64,000 bases of DNA from Mycolicibacter terrae (GTDB taxonomy: Bacteria; Actinomycetota; Actinomycetes; Mycobacteriales; Mycobacteriaceae). Where the stretch lies: NCBI RefSeq assembly GCF_010727125.1, contig NZ_AP022564.1, positions 2,294,001 through 2,358,000 on the forward strand, given 5' to 3'. Made by a program: the position numbers and the translations under genes. Shown piece after piece: positions 1 to 9,588 of this stretch (its first letter is position 1; every line of letters starts with the position of its first letter). The notes beneath the pieces were generated by a model, which did not search any database, was not told the DNA's origin, and worked only from the letters and a program-made list of their open reading frames with translations.

Positions 1-315
1 ATACGTTCGCTGTCCGAAAGTATCCGCCGAACCACAGACGTTGACATCGACCCCAGTGACCTGGCTCAGCGGCCGGATCAGCGCATCCAGATTCTGCTCC
101 TCCGCAGCGTCCGCGATGTAGTCCAGCTGTCCGATCGCGTACCCGTCGATCCACACAAGACGGCGCTGCTGATCTGGCAGCGTCTCGCGGGCGAAGCCTT
201 CAACGGGCCATCGCCTAACCAGCTCGCCGATCTGCTCAACCACGATCCTGGGCGGCCGCGACCAGTCTGGGAATACGTCCCTGGCTATCTGCCGGAGCTG
301 TTCTTCGTTCGTCAT
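1..315 (-). CDS. Hypothetical protein, 3' part cut off by window edge
   Basis: An open frame begins at an ATG at 315 (MTNEEQLRQIARDVFPDWSR) and is still open 105 codons later at base 1, so the C-terminus is missing. I do not recognise the family. The visible part is soluble, charged and rich in Glu, Asp and Arg, with no signal peptide, membrane segment or repeat. The DNA looks less GC-rich than the core genes that follow. The gene lies on the 3' side of the minus-strand tRNA-Pro, the usual position of material integrated at a tRNA 3' end, so it may belong to an accessory element extending left of the window. No promoter stands out, and 316-604 shows nothing else convincing. Confidence 0.6.
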   Translation of the reverse strand, partial: MTNEEQLRQIARDVFPDWSRPPRIVVEQIGELVRRWPVEGFARETLPDQQRRLVWIDGYAIGQLDYIADAAEEQNLDALIRPLSQVTGVDVNVCGSADTFGQRTY

Positions 316-604
316 GGACGACAAATTAACCCGCAATGCTCCCGCTCGCAGTCCGCCACGCAGCCCCGGGATATGCACCGGTGCAGACGGTGCATCTCGT
401 CGTTCCACTGAGTTTCGGGCTTGAAGTGGACCAATGCGTTCCGCAGGCCGATGAGGGACTGGGCATCTTGGTATGGGCGCCGTGTCCCGGTGTTTCGTTA
501 TGACTGGCACACACCGGCAGCACAGCTCCGGTGGGCGTACAAAAGGGCGTACGTCGGAGACTTTCAACGCCATGCATGGCGCAAAAAACGCCTCTGACCT
601 GCTG

Positions 605-678
605 TCGGGCTGACAGGATTTGAACCTGCGACCACTTGACCCCCAGTCAAGTGCGCTACCAAACTGCGCCACAGCCCG
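605..678 (-). tRNA. tRNA-Pro (anticodon GGG)
   Basis: On the minus strand the 74-nt sequence folds as a cloverleaf: acceptor CGGGCTG pairs with CAGCCCG, followed by discriminator A. The anticodon stem CTTGA/TCAAG encloses loop CTGGGGG, giving anticodon GGG. The T arm carries GGTTCAAATCC. CCA is not encoded. It is the only tRNA I find in the window. Confidence 0.95.
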
Positions 679-839
679 CCGCCGCCGGACAAGCCCGGCA
701 GCAGGTCGAAAGCCTACCGCAAGCACCCGGACGCTCCGAAACCCGCGTGAGGGCCGCCGGCCGCCGGGCACGAGAGGCTAGGCTCGGCCACGCGAGCGTG
801 CCCCCCTCGGCACCGCCACAACCCCAGGAACCGCGACTG

Positions 840-2525
840 ATGCAGATCCCCTTTGTCGAAGCCCTGCTCGGCATGGCCGATCGCCGCCCGGAGCCGATGC
901 ACATCCCCGGGACCACCGAAGACGCCGTCACCGACGACGTCGTCGACGCCGTCGACATCGGCGACGCCATGCTGCTGCTGCAGAAGATGGAGAACCGGCT
1001 GGTCCGGCACGCCTTGCGTAAGCCGGACGTGCTGAGCGCCGAGCAGCTGCGTCGGCTTCGCTACCTGCTCAATTTCGCCCGGCTCGATGACTTCGAGCCC
1101 GGCGCGGCCGGACCGGGCGGCACCCGCGGACGCGGCGATGTCTCCGTAGGCGCGGAGCTGGCCCCCTGGCGGGCCCGGGTGGCCGACGCCCTCTACGGCC
1201 CGTTGCGCGAGGAACGCGACCCGGTGATCGCGCTGATCGCGGCCCGCGACGCCCTGGGTGGGCTGGCCGCCGGCCAGGACGAGCAGCGCAGCCTGCTGGT
1301 CGAACATCACGGCAATGACTTCTCGCGATCCGAGCTCGACGCCGAGGTGGGCCACAAGAAGCTGGTCACCGTCCTCGGCGGGGGCGGCGGCGCGGGATTC
1401 GTCTATATCGGCGGCATGCAGGCGCTGCTGGAGGCCGGACCCATCCCGGACTACCTGATCGGCTCGTCGTTCGGGTCGGTGCTGGGCTCGGTGGTCAGCC
1501 GCGCGCTACCGGTCCCCATCGAGGAATACGTCGCCTGGGCCAAGACGGTGTCCTATCGCGCCATCCTGGGGCCCGAGCGGTTGCGCCGCCGCCACGGCCT
1601 GACCGGAGTGTTCTCCCTGAACTTCGACCAGTTCGCCGACGCCATGTTCCGCCGCGAGGACGGCGAGCCGATGCGCATGTCGGATCTGGCCATCCCCTTC
1701 GATGCGGTGGTGGCCGGGGTGCGCCGGCAGCCCTTCGCGGCGCTGCCCTCCCGGTACCGCAATCAGCGGCTCGCCGCGCTGCAGCTGCGGTCCTTCCCGT
1801 ATCTGTCGATCGGGCTCGGCCCGCAGATCGCCACCCGCCTGTGGCAGACGGCCGCCTTCATCGACCCGCGGGTGGTCACCCCGCTGATCGTCGCCGGCGA
1901 CAATCCCGACCGCGACATCAACGTCGTCGACGCGGCGTCATTCTCCTCGGCGATCCCCGGCGTGCTGCACCACGAGACCAAAGACCCCAAGATGCGGCCG
2001 CTGCTCGACGCGCTGCTGGCCGATAACGACGTCGGGGCGCTGGTCGACGGCGGCGCCGCCAGCAACGTTCCGGTCGAGCTGGCCTGGAAACGGGTCCGCG
2101 ACGGCCGGCTGGGCACCCGCAACGCCTGCTACCTCGCCTTCGACTGCTTCCATCCGCAATGGGATCCGCGAAACCTGTGGCTGGTGCCGATCACCCAGGC
2201 CATCCAATTGCAGATGGTGCGCAACGCCCCTTACGCCGACCATCTGGTCCGGTTCACTCCGACGCTGTCGCCGGTAAACCTGGCGCCGTCGGCCGGCACC
2301 ATCGACCGGGCCGGCCAGTGGGGGCGCAAGAGCGTCGAACGCGCGATTCCGGTGATCTCGGCGCTGCTGGAACCCATCTGGTGGGAGGGCGAGAAGCCGG
2401 CGGTGGTTCCGGCCGAGCCCGCCGCGCCGGCACAGCAGAAGGCCGCGCCGATGAGCACGGTGATGTCCGCGTTCCGCGCCCCGCGGACCCGCTGGGACCG
2501 GTGGCGCCACCGCGACGCGATCTGA
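840..2525 (+). CDS. Patatin-like phospholipase, 561 aa
   Basis: This is a predicted acyl hydrolase of the patatin family, using a Ser-Asp dyad. The glycine-rich oxyanion loop GGGGGAG is at residues 180-186, the nucleophile elbow GSSFG at 208-212 (Ser210), and the catalytic Asp is in DGG at 403-405. About 175 residues precede the catalytic domain, longer than minimal bacterial patatins. The C-terminus is Ala/Pro-rich and then basic. I start at ATG 840 because AGGAA lies 9 nt upstream. The longer open frame from 636 runs through the tRNA and is low-complexity. There is no signal peptide, so the enzyme is probably cytosolic or peripheral. It converges on the TSUP gene with a 5-bp gap. The substrate cannot be told from sequence. 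Confidence 0.85.
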   Translation: MQIPFVEALLGMADRRPEPMHIPGTTEDAVTDDVVDAVDIGDAMLLLQKMENRLVRHALRKPDVLSAEQLRRLRYLLNFARLDDFEPGAAGPGGTRGRGDVSVGAELAPWRARVADALYGPLREERDPVIALIAARDALGGLAAGQDEQRSLLVEHHGNDFSRSELDAEVGHKKLVTVLGGGGGAGFVYIGGMQALLEAGPIPDYLIGSSFGSVLGSVVSRALPVPIEEYVAWAKTVSYRAILGPERLRRRHGLTGVFSLNFDQFADAMFRREDGEPMRMSDLAIPFDAVVAGVRRQPFAALPSRYRNQRLAALQLRSFPYLSIGLGPQIATRLWQTAAFIDPRVVTPLIVAGDNPDRDINVVDAASFSSAIPGVLHHETKDPKMRPLLDALLADNDVGALVDGGAASNVPVELAWKRVRDGRLGTRNACYLAFDCFHPQWDPRNLWLVPITQAIQLQMVRNAPYADHLVRFTPTLSPVNLAPSAGTIDRAGQWGRKSVERAIPVISALLEPIWWEGEKPAVVPAEPAAPAQQKAAPMSTVMSAFRAPRTRWDRWRHRDAI

Positions 2526-2530
2526 GGCGC

Positions 2531-3313
2531 TCAGACCGCCATCAGTCGGTAGAGCCCGATCAGGCCGACCACGATGATCACCGCCCGCAGCGCATTGGGT
2601 GACAGCCGGCGCCCGTAGTGCCCGCCCAGATATCCACCGATCAATGAGCCGACTGCAATCAATCCCGCTGCGGGCCAACTGATCCGGTCGAACGCGGTGA
2701 TGATGTAGGCCAGTGCGGCGACCACGTTGACCAACAGCGTCAGCAGCACTTTCGCGGCATTCATCCGCTGCATCGACTCGGGCAGCAGCACCCCCATCAC
2801 GCCGATCAGCAAAATGCCCTGCGCGGCAGAGAAATAGCCTCCGTACACCGCGACCGCGAACGTTCCGAGCGTCAGCGCCACCATCCGGCCCCTGCTCAGA
2901 TGGTCCACCGATCGGCCGGCCTGCTCGGCGCGGCGCTGGGCGTTCGCCTGGATCTTCGGGCCGACCACCACCAGTGCCAGTGCCGCGATCAACAGCACCG
3001 GAACCACCCGGTTGAACACGCTTTCGGGCAGGTGCAACAGCAGATAAGCGCCACAGACCGCACCGATCACCGATCCGGGGATCTGCCAGCGCAGCCGGTT
3101 CCACTGCCCGCGCAGTTCCCGGCGGTAGGCCCAGGTTCCCGACACTCCGCCGGCCACCAGGCCGATCGAGTTCGAGATGGTCGCGGTCAGGGGCGGAAAC
3201 CCCAGCGTCACCAGGGTCGGGAAGGTGATCAGCGTGCCCGAGCCGACCAGGGAATTGACCGCCCCGGCGCCCACTCCGGCCAGGATGATCAACACCATCT
3301 GCGAAACCGGCAC
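2531..3313 (-). CDS. TauE/SafE (TSUP) family membrane permease, 260 aa
   Basis: This is a polytopic inner-membrane protein of the TSUP family, whose members move sulfite, sulfonates or other organic anions. The first helix carries the family pattern GAVNSLVGSGTLITFPTL, and the motif recurs in weaker form in the second half (YGGYFSAAQGILL), as expected of an internally duplicated fold with about eight helices. A length near 260 residues is typical. I use GTG 3313 because AAGGGGG lies a few bases upstream; the internal ATG at 3298 is too far from it. It starts 22 bp after der and is probably co-transcribed as the last gene of that operon. The substrate is unknown. Confidence 0.8.
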   Translation of the reverse strand: MPVSQMVLIILAGVGAGAVNSLVGSGTLITFPTLVTLGFPPLTATISNSIGLVAGGVSGTWAYRRELRGQWNRLRWQIPGSVIGAVCGAYLLLHLPESVFNRVVPVLLIAALALVVVGPKIQANAQRRAEQAGRSVDHLSRGRMVALTLGTFAVAVYGGYFSAAQGILLIGVMGVLLPESMQRMNAAKVLLTLLVNVVAALAYIITAFDRISWPAAGLIAVGSLIGGYLGGHYGRRLSPNALRAVIIVVGLIGLYRLMAV

Positions 3314-3335
3314 CGGCTCCCCCTTCTCCGACGCC

Positions 3336-4754
3336 TCAGCGAGAGCGCTTGGCGCCCCGCTTCTCTCGCACCCGCACGTTGATCCGGATCGGGCTGCCCT
3401 CGAATCCGAAGGTCTCGCGCAGTCGTCGTTCCAGGAACCGGCGGTAACCGGCCTCCAAGAATCCCGAGGTGAACAACACGAACGTCGGCGGGCGGGACGC
3501 GGCCTGGGTGGCGAACAGGATTCGCGGTGCACGGCCGCCCCGTGCCGGCGGCGGTGTCGCGGCGACCACCTCTTTGAGCCAGGTGTTGAGCTGCCCGGTA
3601 GAGATCCGGGTGTCCCACGATTTCAGCGCGCCCTCCAGCGCGGGCACCAATTTCTGCACGGCGCGACCGGTTTTCGCCGAGATGTTGACCCGCGGCGCCC
3701 AGCTGACCCGGGCCAGGTCGCGGTCGATCTCTTTGTCCAGCAGGTAGCGCCGGTCCTCGTCGACCAGGTCCCACTTGTTGAAGGCCAGCACCAGCGCCCG
3801 GCCGGCCTCGATCACCATGGCCAGCACGCGCTGATCCTGTTCGGTCAGCGGCTGCGACGCATCGACCAAGATGATCACCACTTCGGCGGCGTCGATGGCG
3901 CCGTGGGTGCGTACCGAGGCGTAGAACTCGTGTCCGCTGGCCTGTCCGACCTTGCGGCGCAGCCCGGCGGTGTCGACGAAACGCCAGATCTTGCCGTCCA
4001 TCTCGATCAGCGAGTCGACCGGGTCGACGGTGGTTCCGGCGACGTCGTGCACCACCGAACGCTCGTCGCCGGCCAACCTGTTCAGCAGCGAACTCTTGCC
4101 GACATTGGGCTTGCCGACCAGCGCCACCCGCCTCGGGCCACCTCCACCCCCGGCGGTTTCGGCGACCTCGGGCAGCTTGGCGATCACCTCGTCGAGCAGG
4201 TCGGCGACCCCGCGCCCGTGCAGGGCGCTGACCGCGAACGGTTCGCCCAGCCCCAGTGACCACAGCGCCGCCGCATCAGCCTCACCGCGTTCACCGTCAA
4301 CCTTGTTGGCGGCCAAGAACACCGGTTTGCCGGAGCGGCGCAGGATGCGGGCGGCGGCCTCGTCGCCGGCGGTGGCGCCTACCACCGAGTCCACCACCAG
4401 GATCACCGCGTCCGCGGTGCGCATCGCCACCGACGCCTGCTCGGCCACCAGCTGCTGCAAGCCCTTGGCGTCGGGTTCCCAGCCACCGGTGTCCTGCACC
4501 ACGAAGCGGCGCCCGGTCCACAACGCGTCATACGACACCCGGTCGCGGGTCACCCCGGGCAGGTCCTGCACGACGGCCTCGCGCCGGCCCAGGATACGGT
4601 TGACCAGAGTCGACTTGCCGACGTTCGGCCGGCCCACCACGGCCACCACCGGTGGGGGGCCGGAGTCCTCGACCAGATCGTCGAAGCTACCGTCTTCCCC
4701 GATCTCCCAGTCGCTTTCGTCGACCCAGGTGCCGTCGGATTCAGAAGGACTCAT
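3336..4754 (-). CDS. der: Ribosome-associated GTPase Der (EngA)
   Basis: Der is an essential GTPase with two G domains that acts in 50S subunit assembly. G domain 1 has the P-loop GRPNVGKS at residues 41-48, DTGG at 88-91 and NKVD at 150-153. G domain 2 has GKPNVGKS at 214-221, DTAG at 261-264 and NKWD at 326-329. A KH-like domain follows, with a basic tail ending [10 protein letters not shown]. An acidic N-terminal extension of about 35 residues precedes the first domain, as in other actinobacteria. The ATG at 4754 overlaps the cmk stop as ATGA, so translation is probably coupled. It corresponds to Rv1713 of M. tuberculosis. Confidence 0.97.
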   Translation of the reverse strand: MSPSESDGTWVDESDWEIGEDGSFDDLVEDSGPPPVVAVVGRPNVGKSTLVNRILGRREAVVQDLPGVTRDRVSYDALWTGRRFVVQDTGGWEPDAKGLQQLVAEQASVAMRTADAVILVVDSVVGATAGDEAAARILRRSGKPVFLAANKVDGERGEADAAALWSLGLGEPFAVSALHGRGVADLLDEVIAKLPEVAETAGGGGGPRRVALVGKPNVGKSSLLNRLAGDERSVVHDVAGTTVDPVDSLIEMDGKIWRFVDTAGLRRKVGQASGHEFYASVRTHGAIDAAEVVIILVDASQPLTEQDQRVLAMVIEAGRALVLAFNKWDLVDEDRRYLLDKEIDRDLARVSWAPRVNISAKTGRAVQKLVPALEGALKSWDTRISTGQLNTWLKEVVAATPPPARGGRAPRILFATQAASRPPTFVLFTSGFLEAGYRRFLERRLRETFGFEGSPIRINVRVREKRGAKRSR

Positions 4755-5443
4755 CGGATCGCCCCGCAGCGCTGCTCGACCAATTCCCGCAGGTGGTCGA
4801 CCACCTGCGCTTGCGTCATCTCCCCGGTGTCGACGATCACCGCGTCGTCGGCGGGACGCAGCGGCGACACCTGCCGGGTCGAATCCAGTTCATCGCGGCG
4901 GAGCACGTCGGCCAGCACTGCCGCATAGTCATCGCCCAGCCCGGCCGCCACGTTCTGGTCGTTGCGCCGCCGGGCCCGTGTCTCGGCGGAGGCGGTGAGG
5001 AAAATTTTTACGTCAGCGTCGGGCAACACCACGGTGCCGATGTCACGGCCTTCGACCACCACACCGCCGGCTTCGGCGGCCAACTGCCGCTGCAAGTCGA
5101 CCAGCCGGGAGCGCACCGCGGGAATCGCCGAGACTCCCGATACCGCCCGGGTCACCTCGTCGCCGCGGATCTCATGCGAAACATCTTCTCCGCCAAGGTA
5201 CGCACGGTCTCCGTCGGGGTGTGAATCCACCGCGACCTCGACGCCCTCGGCTATCCGGGCGATGCCCTCGGCGTCATCGAGGGCCACACCGGAGCGCAGC
5301 ACCGCCAAGGTGACGACGCGGTACATCGCGCCGGTGTCCAGATACCGCTCCCCCAGCGCGCGCGCCAAACCCCGTGACACCGAGGACTTCCCGGTTCCGG
5401 CCGGCCCGTCGATCGCGACGACGACGCTGTTGCCTCCGCTCAC
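4751..5443 (-). CDS. cmk: Cytidylate kinase
   Basis: This enzyme phosphorylates CMP and dCMP with ATP to the diphosphates in pyrimidine nucleotide metabolism. The P-loop GPAGTGKS lies at residues 13-20, followed by the substrate-binding segment YLDTGAMYR, and GRDIGTVV precedes the lid. The length of 230 residues is normal. Translation starts at GTG 5443, overlapping the rluB stop as GTGA. The 3' end overlaps der as ATGA. This cmk-der arrangement is conserved in actinobacteria. Confidence 0.96.
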   Translation of the reverse strand: MSGGNSVVVAIDGPAGTGKSSVSRGLARALGERYLDTGAMYRVVTLAVLRSGVALDDAEGIARIAEGVEVAVDSHPDGDRAYLGGEDVSHEIRGDEVTRAVSGVSAIPAVRSRLVDLQRQLAAEAGGVVVEGRDIGTVVLPDADVKIFLTASAETRARRRNDQNVAAGLGDDYAAVLADVLRRDELDSTRQVSPLRPADDAVIVDTGEMTQAQVVDHLRELVEQRCGAIR

Positions 5444-6201
5444 AGCCCGACCGCCTTGTACAGTTCGCCTACCTCTTTGCGGCTCAATGCCCGGATGGTG
5501 CCGGGTCGCTGCTCCCCCAAGCCAACCGCGCCGATATCGGTGCGCACCAATTCCTGTACCGGAAATCCGACAGCCGCCAGCATCCGGCGCACGATACGTT
5601 TGCGGCCTTCGTGCAGGGTCACTCGCACCAGCGTCTTTCCTGGCACGGCGTCGACCACCGCGAAGTCGTCGACCTTCGCCGGTCCGTCGTCGAGTTCGAT
5701 ACCGTCGCGCAGTTTCTTGCCGAACCCGCGGGGCACCGATCCGAGCACGGTGGCGACATAGGTTTTGGGGATCTCATAGGACGGGTGCATCAGCCGGTGC
5801 GCCAACTCGCCGTCGTTGGTCAGCAGCATCAGTCCCTCGGTATCGGCGTCGAGCCTTCCGACGTGAAACAGCTTGGAATCACCGCGAACCCGATGCTCGA
5901 CGTAGTCGCCGATGCAGGGCCTGCCGCGGTCGTCCGACATCGTCGAATGCACGCCGCGCGGCTTGTTCAACGCCAGGTAGACCCTCGTGTCGTCGACGGT
6001 CACCCGCGCCCCGTCGACACGGATCACCGCCGCGCCCGGGTCCACCCGGGTGCCCAGCTCGGTGACCACCTGCCCGTCCACCTCGACCCGGCCGTCGAGA
6101 ATCATCCGCTCGGCGACCCGGCGCGACGCAACCCCGGCCTGCGACAACACTTTCTGCAGGCGCACGCCATCGGCGTCCGGCTCGGAATGGGAGAAGGCCA
6201 T
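5440..6201 (-). CDS. rluB: 23S rRNA pseudouridine synthase, RluB/RsuA family
   Basis: This enzyme converts a uridine of large-subunit rRNA to pseudouridine. An S4 RNA-binding domain occupies residues 12-70 ([15 protein letters not shown]). The catalytic domain carries GRLDADTEG at 115-123 with catalytic Asp118, and NKPRG at 79-83. The length of 253 residues fits the family. ATG 6201 shares its A with the scpB stop (TGATG), and the 3' end overlaps cmk as GTGA. It matches Rv1711. RluB versus RsuA specificity is inferred from operon position and length, so the exact target uridine is not proven. Confidence 0.88.
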   Translation of the reverse strand: MAFSHSEPDADGVRLQKVLSQAGVASRRVAERMILDGRVEVDGQVVTELGTRVDPGAAVIRVDGARVTVDDTRVYLALNKPRGVHSTMSDDRGRPCIGDYVEHRVRGDSKLFHVGRLDADTEGLMLLTNDGELAHRLMHPSYEIPKTYVATVLGSVPRGFGKKLRDGIELDDGPAKVDDFAVVDAVPGKTLVRVTLHEGRKRIVRRMLAAVGFPVQELVRTDIGAVGLGEQRPGTIRALSRKEVGELYKAVGL

Positions 6202-6971
6202 CAGTCGTGGTCCACATCGAAAGTCAGCGGCTGATCGGCCGCCGGCGCACCGCCGAGCTTCATGAAACGCGGTTCGCTGTCCAGGGATTCGCTCAGATCG
6301 TCGATCACGTCCACATCGGGCAGCAGTGGTGCGATGTCAGGCAGGTCCGACAGCGAGGACAGGCCCAGCCGCTCCAAGAACAACTCGGTGGTCGCGAACG
6401 TCACCGCGCCGGTGTCGGCGTCCGCGCCCGCTTCGGTGATCAAGCCGCGGGCCAGCAGTGTTCGCATCACCGCGTCGACGTTGACGCCGCGCACCGCACT
6501 GACCCGCGCGCGTGTCACCGGTTGGCGATAGGCGACCACCGCCAGCGTTTCCAGGGCGGCCCGGGTCAGTTTGGACCGGGCGCCGTCGAGCAGCAGGCGC
6601 TCCACATACGGGGCGAACCGGGCGCGGGTGTAAAGCCGCCAGCCGCCGCCGGCCTCACGCAGATCGATGCCGCTGTCGCGTTCGGCGAGTTCGTCGGCCA
6701 TCGCCCGCAGCTTGGCGCTGATCCGGTACACCGGCTGGTCGGTGGCCGTCGCCAACGCCTCGACGCTCACCGGCGTGTCCACCACCAGCAGCAGGGCCTC
6801 GAGCACCGCGCCCAACTCGGAGTCCTCGAGTTCGGGGGCAACGGCGACGTCGATACCCAGGTCGGAGCCCGAAGGACCGGCGAACTCGGCGGCCCCGGAC
6901 GGCTCAGAAGGCCCGGACGGCTCCGCCACCTCGGGTTCGGGCATGTGGTCAGTCATCAATTCGTCTCGCAC
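6201..6971 (-). CDS. scpB: Segregation and condensation protein ScpB
   Basis: ScpB is the winged-helix (kite) subunit that dimerises on ScpA in the SMC condensin complex and helps compact and segregate the chromosome. After a disordered acidic N-terminus of about 45 residues, the two winged-helix units are visible (LGAVLEALLLVVDTPVSVEA; LTRAALETLAVVAYRQPVTR), followed by GLITEAG. The GTG at 6971 overlaps the scpA stop by 1 nt. The ATG at 6956 is a possible alternative, since neither has a strong ribosome site. The pairing with scpA and a parA-like gene is the conserved mycobacterial arrangement. Confidence 0.93.
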   Translation of the reverse strand: MRDELMTDHMPEPEVAEPSGPSEPSGAAEFAGPSGSDLGIDVAVAPELEDSELGAVLEALLLVVDTPVSVEALATATDQPVYRISAKLRAMADELAERDSGIDLREAGGGWRLYTRARFAPYVERLLLDGARSKLTRAALETLAVVAYRQPVTRARVSAVRGVNVDAVMRTLLARGLITEAGADADTGAVTFATTELFLERLGLSSLSDLPDIAPLLPDVDVIDDLSESLDSEPRFMKLGGAPAADQPLTFDVDHD

Positions 6972-7795
6972 TACTCGGCCGATTCTGCTTTCACCAGGTC
7001 TACTAACTCTTCCGCGGCCGGGCTCTCACCGGTCCACGACACCTGGAGCACACCAAGTGGTTCTGACTGGTCGAATGCTACCGCCCGCGTCCGATACAGC
7101 TCGAGCAGCGCCAGGAAGCGGCCGACGATCTCGATCGGCGCCCGGCAGTCGGCGATCAGTTCGGAGAACGACGCCCACTGACCGCTGCCCCGCGCCTCCA
7201 GGAGCCGCAGCAGCACTCCGGCCTGCTCGGGCACCGACACCATCACCTCATGCAGGTGCTCGGTGGCCACGATCGGAACCGGGCGCGGCGTGAACGCGGC
7301 CGCCGCGATCTGGGCGAACGAGTCGGCGTCGACGCCCAGCATCACCTCGGGCAGCAGGTTGGCGAAGCTGTCCTCCAGCGCCACCGCCCGCGGATAGCTG
7401 CGCAGCGCGGCGGCTTCGAGTTCGGCGAACATCTGCGCGACGTGCTTGAACGCCCGGTACTGCAGCAGTCGCGCGAACAACAGGTCACGGACCTCCAGCA
7501 GGGCGAGGTCCTCTTCGTCGTCGACCCGCCCGGCCGGCAGCAGCCGGGCCGCCTTGAGATCGAGCAGGGTGGCGGCGATGACCAGAAACGCCGTCGTCTC
7601 CTCCAGACCCAGCTGCGGGCCGACGTCGCGGGTGTAGGCGATGAAATCATCGGTGACCTGGTGCAACGCCACTTCGGTGACGTCGAGCCGGTGGGCGAAG
7701 ATGAGTTGCAGCAGCAGGTCGAAGGGACCCTCGAAGTTAGTCAGTCGAACCCGAAAACCGGTGGCAGCCGATTCGATCTCAGTGTCGGAGTTCAC
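6971..7795 (-). CDS. scpA: Segregation and condensation protein ScpA (kleisin)
   Basis: ScpA is the kleisin that bridges SMC heads and recruits ScpB. The N-terminal domain has the family signature FEGPFDLLLQLIFAHRLDV at about residues 20-38, and the C-terminal winged helix lies at about 195-265 (RGSGQWASFSELI). The length of 274 residues is close to the M. tuberculosis protein. I start at GTG 7795 (VNSDTEIES), which overlaps the parA-like stop as GTGA; the longer frame reaching 7867 lies inside parA. It is part of the coupled minus-strand operon. Confidence 0.94.
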   Translation of the reverse strand: MNSDTEIESAATGFRVRLTNFEGPFDLLLQLIFAHRLDVTEVALHQVTDDFIAYTRDVGPQLGLEETTAFLVIAATLLDLKAARLLPAGRVDDEEDLALLEVRDLLFARLLQYRAFKHVAQMFAELEAAALRSYPRAVALEDSFANLLPEVMLGVDADSFAQIAAAAFTPRPVPIVATEHLHEVMVSVPEQAGVLLRLLEARGSGQWASFSELIADCRAPIEIVGRFLALLELYRTRAVAFDQSEPLGVLQVSWTGESPAAEELVDLVKAESAE

Positions 7796-8649
7796 GCGCC
7801 GAATCGGTCGATGACTTCGCGGGCCAGCGCGCGGTAAGCCTGCGCACCACCGGATTTCGGAGCCCAAGTGGTGATCGGCTCCCCTGCCACGGTGGTCTCG
7901 GGGAAACGGACCGTGCGGGTGATCACCGTGTCGAACACCAGATCGCCGAAGCGCTCCACCACCCGCGCCATCACCTCTCGGGAGTTGACCGTGCGCGGGT
8001 CATAGCGGGTCAACAGGATGCCACTGATCTCCAGCTTCGGATTCAGCCGGTCGCGGACCTTCTCGACGGTGTCGGTCAGCAACGCCAGGCCGCGCAGCGA
8101 GAAGTACTCGCACTCGGTCGGGATCACCACTCCGTCGGCGCAGGCGAGTCCGTTGACGGTGAGCAGCCCCAGCGACGGCTGGCAGTCCACCAGCAGATAG
8201 TCATAGCGGTCGAGCACCGCTCGCAGCGCCCGGGCCAGTGAATGCTCCCGGCCCACCTCGTTGACGAGCTGGATCTCGGCCGCGGACAGGTCGATGTTGG
8301 AGGGGATCAGGTCCAAATTCTCGATCCGGGTCTGTAGCAGTACCTCGTCGATGTCGACCCGGGGCTCCACCAGCAGGTTGTGGATGGTGTGGGCCAGCTC
8401 GTAGTGCGGCACGCCGAGACCTGCCGACAGCGCACCCTGCGGGTCCAGATCCACCAGCAACACCTTGCGGCCGTATTCGGCCAGCGCCGCACCGAGGTTG
8501 ATAGTCGAGGTGGTCTTGCCGACGCCGCCCTTCTGGTTGCACATCGCGATGACCTTGGCGGGTCCGTGCGTCGAGCGGGGCTGCGGCTCGGGGATGTTCC
8601 GCGGTGGACGCCCGGTCAAGCCGACGCCGGGGCTGTCGTCGTCGCTCAT
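7792..8649 (-). CDS. ParA/Soj-family ATPase, 285 aa
   Basis: This Walker-type ATPase belongs to the ParA/MinD superfamily and is orthologous to Rv1708. The deviant Walker A motif KGGVGKTT is at residues 40-47, with LLVDLDPQG and LLVDCQPSLG further on. A polar N-terminal extension of about 30 residues precedes it. No ParB is adjacent, so this is not the main partition locus near the origin. It is the first gene of the segregation/ribosome operon and overlaps scpA. ATG 8649 begins MSDDDSPG. It probably has a role in chromosome segregation or positioning; the partner is unknown. Confidence 0.88.
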   Translation of the reverse strand: MSDDDSPGVGLTGRPPRNIPEPQPRSTHGPAKVIAMCNQKGGVGKTTSTINLGAALAEYGRKVLLVDLDPQGALSAGLGVPHYELAHTIHNLLVEPRVDIDEVLLQTRIENLDLIPSNIDLSAAEIQLVNEVGREHSLARALRAVLDRYDYLLVDCQPSLGLLTVNGLACADGVVIPTECEYFSLRGLALLTDTVEKVRDRLNPKLEISGILLTRYDPRTVNSREVMARVVERFGDLVFDTVITRTVRFPETTVAGEPITTWAPKSGGAQAYRALAREVIDRFGA

Positions 8650-8761
8650 GGCCGGTACGGCGAGGTGGTGGCGGACATCCGCAGAAGTCTAACGGGTGAC
8701 CGGCGCCCACACCTGCTACATGAGCAGTCCTCAGTCGTGCCGATCGCCATAGGATCACACC

Positions 8762-9514
8762 ATGGGCCTCAAACGACGCATCCCCTTCCTGCGGTGGTCG
8801 TTCCTGCGGATGGCGACCGGTGCCCGCAACCTGACCACGACCGGCCAGATCGGCGACGGTCGCGAAGCCGCCGCCGTCGACTACGTGCTGTCGAAGGCCC
8901 GGCCCGGCGACATCGACGACGTGCTGGCCCGCATCGACGAGTTCGCCTACGAGAAGTCGCTGCTGATCAATATCGGCGACGAGAAGGGCGCCCTGCTCGA
9001 CGCCGCGGTGCAGCGGGTCAGCCCGGCGCTGGCACTGGAGCTGGGCACCTACTGCGGTTACAGCGCCCTGCGCATCGCGCGCGCCGCCCCGGCGGCCCGG
9101 ATCTATTCGATCGAGCTCGCCGAGGCTAATGCCGACAATGCCCGGCAGATCTGGGCACACGCCGGGGTGGCCGACCGGATCACCTGTGTGGTGGGCACCA
9201 TCGGCGACGGCGGGCGCACGCTGGACGCGCTGACCGCACGGCACGGCTTCGCCGCCGGTGCGTTGGACGTTCTATTCCTCGACCACGACAAGGATGCCTA
9301 CCTGCCCGACCTGCAGAGCATCCTGGACCGGGGCTGGCTGCACCCGGGGTCGGTCGTGGTCGCCGACAACGTCAAGTTGCCGGGGGCACCGCGCTACCGC
9401 GAATACATGCGGGCTCAGCAGGGGACGCACTGGGACACCATCGAGCACAAGACGCATGTGGAGTACCAGAGCCTGCTGCACGATCTGGTGCTGGAGTCGA
9501 CGTTCCTCGGCTAG
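8762..9514 (+). CDS. COMT-like SAM-dependent O-methyltransferase
   Basis: This is a class I methyltransferase resembling catechol O-methyltransferase and corresponds to Rv1703c. The SAM site LELGTYCGY is at residues 92-100. The acidic residue binding the SAM ribose is in IYSIELAE. The metal ligands line up as Asp174 (LDHDKDAY), Asp202 and Asn203 (VVADNV), so a divalent cation and a catechol-like diol are expected. A basic N-terminus of about 25 residues is extra. A -10-like TAGGAT at 8750-8755 ends 6 nt before the ATG and no ribosome site is present, so the transcript may be leaderless. It is divergent from the parA-like gene. Confidence 0.87.
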   Translation: MGLKRRIPFLRWSFLRMATGARNLTTTGQIGDGREAAAVDYVLSKARPGDIDDVLARIDEFAYEKSLLINIGDEKGALLDAAVQRVSPALALELGTYCGYSALRIARAAPAARIYSIELAEANADNARQIWAHAGVADRITCVVGTIGDGGRTLDALTARHGFAAGALDVLFLDHDKDAYLPDLQSILDRGWLHPGSVVVADNVKLPGAPRYREYMRAQQGTHWDTIEHKTHVEYQSLLHDLVLESTFLG

Positions 9515-9573
9515 CGAGCGTGCGCAGAATGCCAGTTTCAGCGGCGTGTCGCCGTGCTAACACGCACGCTCGC
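9514..9573. repeat. 60-bp gene-end hairpin repeat, copy A
   Basis: The outer arms GCGAGCGTGCG and CGCACGCTCGC are perfect inverted repeats around an internal half-site GGCGTGTCG...CTAACACGC. It lies between the convergent methyltransferase and xerD genes, starting inside the methyltransferase stop codon. Two gapless 60-bp relatives occur at 52870-52929 and 54535-54594. It probably folds as a transcript-end hairpin; no U tract follows it on the plus strand. Confidence 0.8.
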
Positions 9574-9588
9574 GCAAAAAATCGGGTA

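Noticed and set aside
636-839. Patatin gene starting at 636
   Set aside because: That start lies inside the tRNA-Pro gene, and the added residues are low-complexity; ATG 840 has a ribosome site.
1938-3104. 388-residue minus frame across the patatin/TSUP junction
   Set aside because: It is out of frame with both genes, Arg/Gly-rich, and crosses the 3' end of a well-supported gene on each side.
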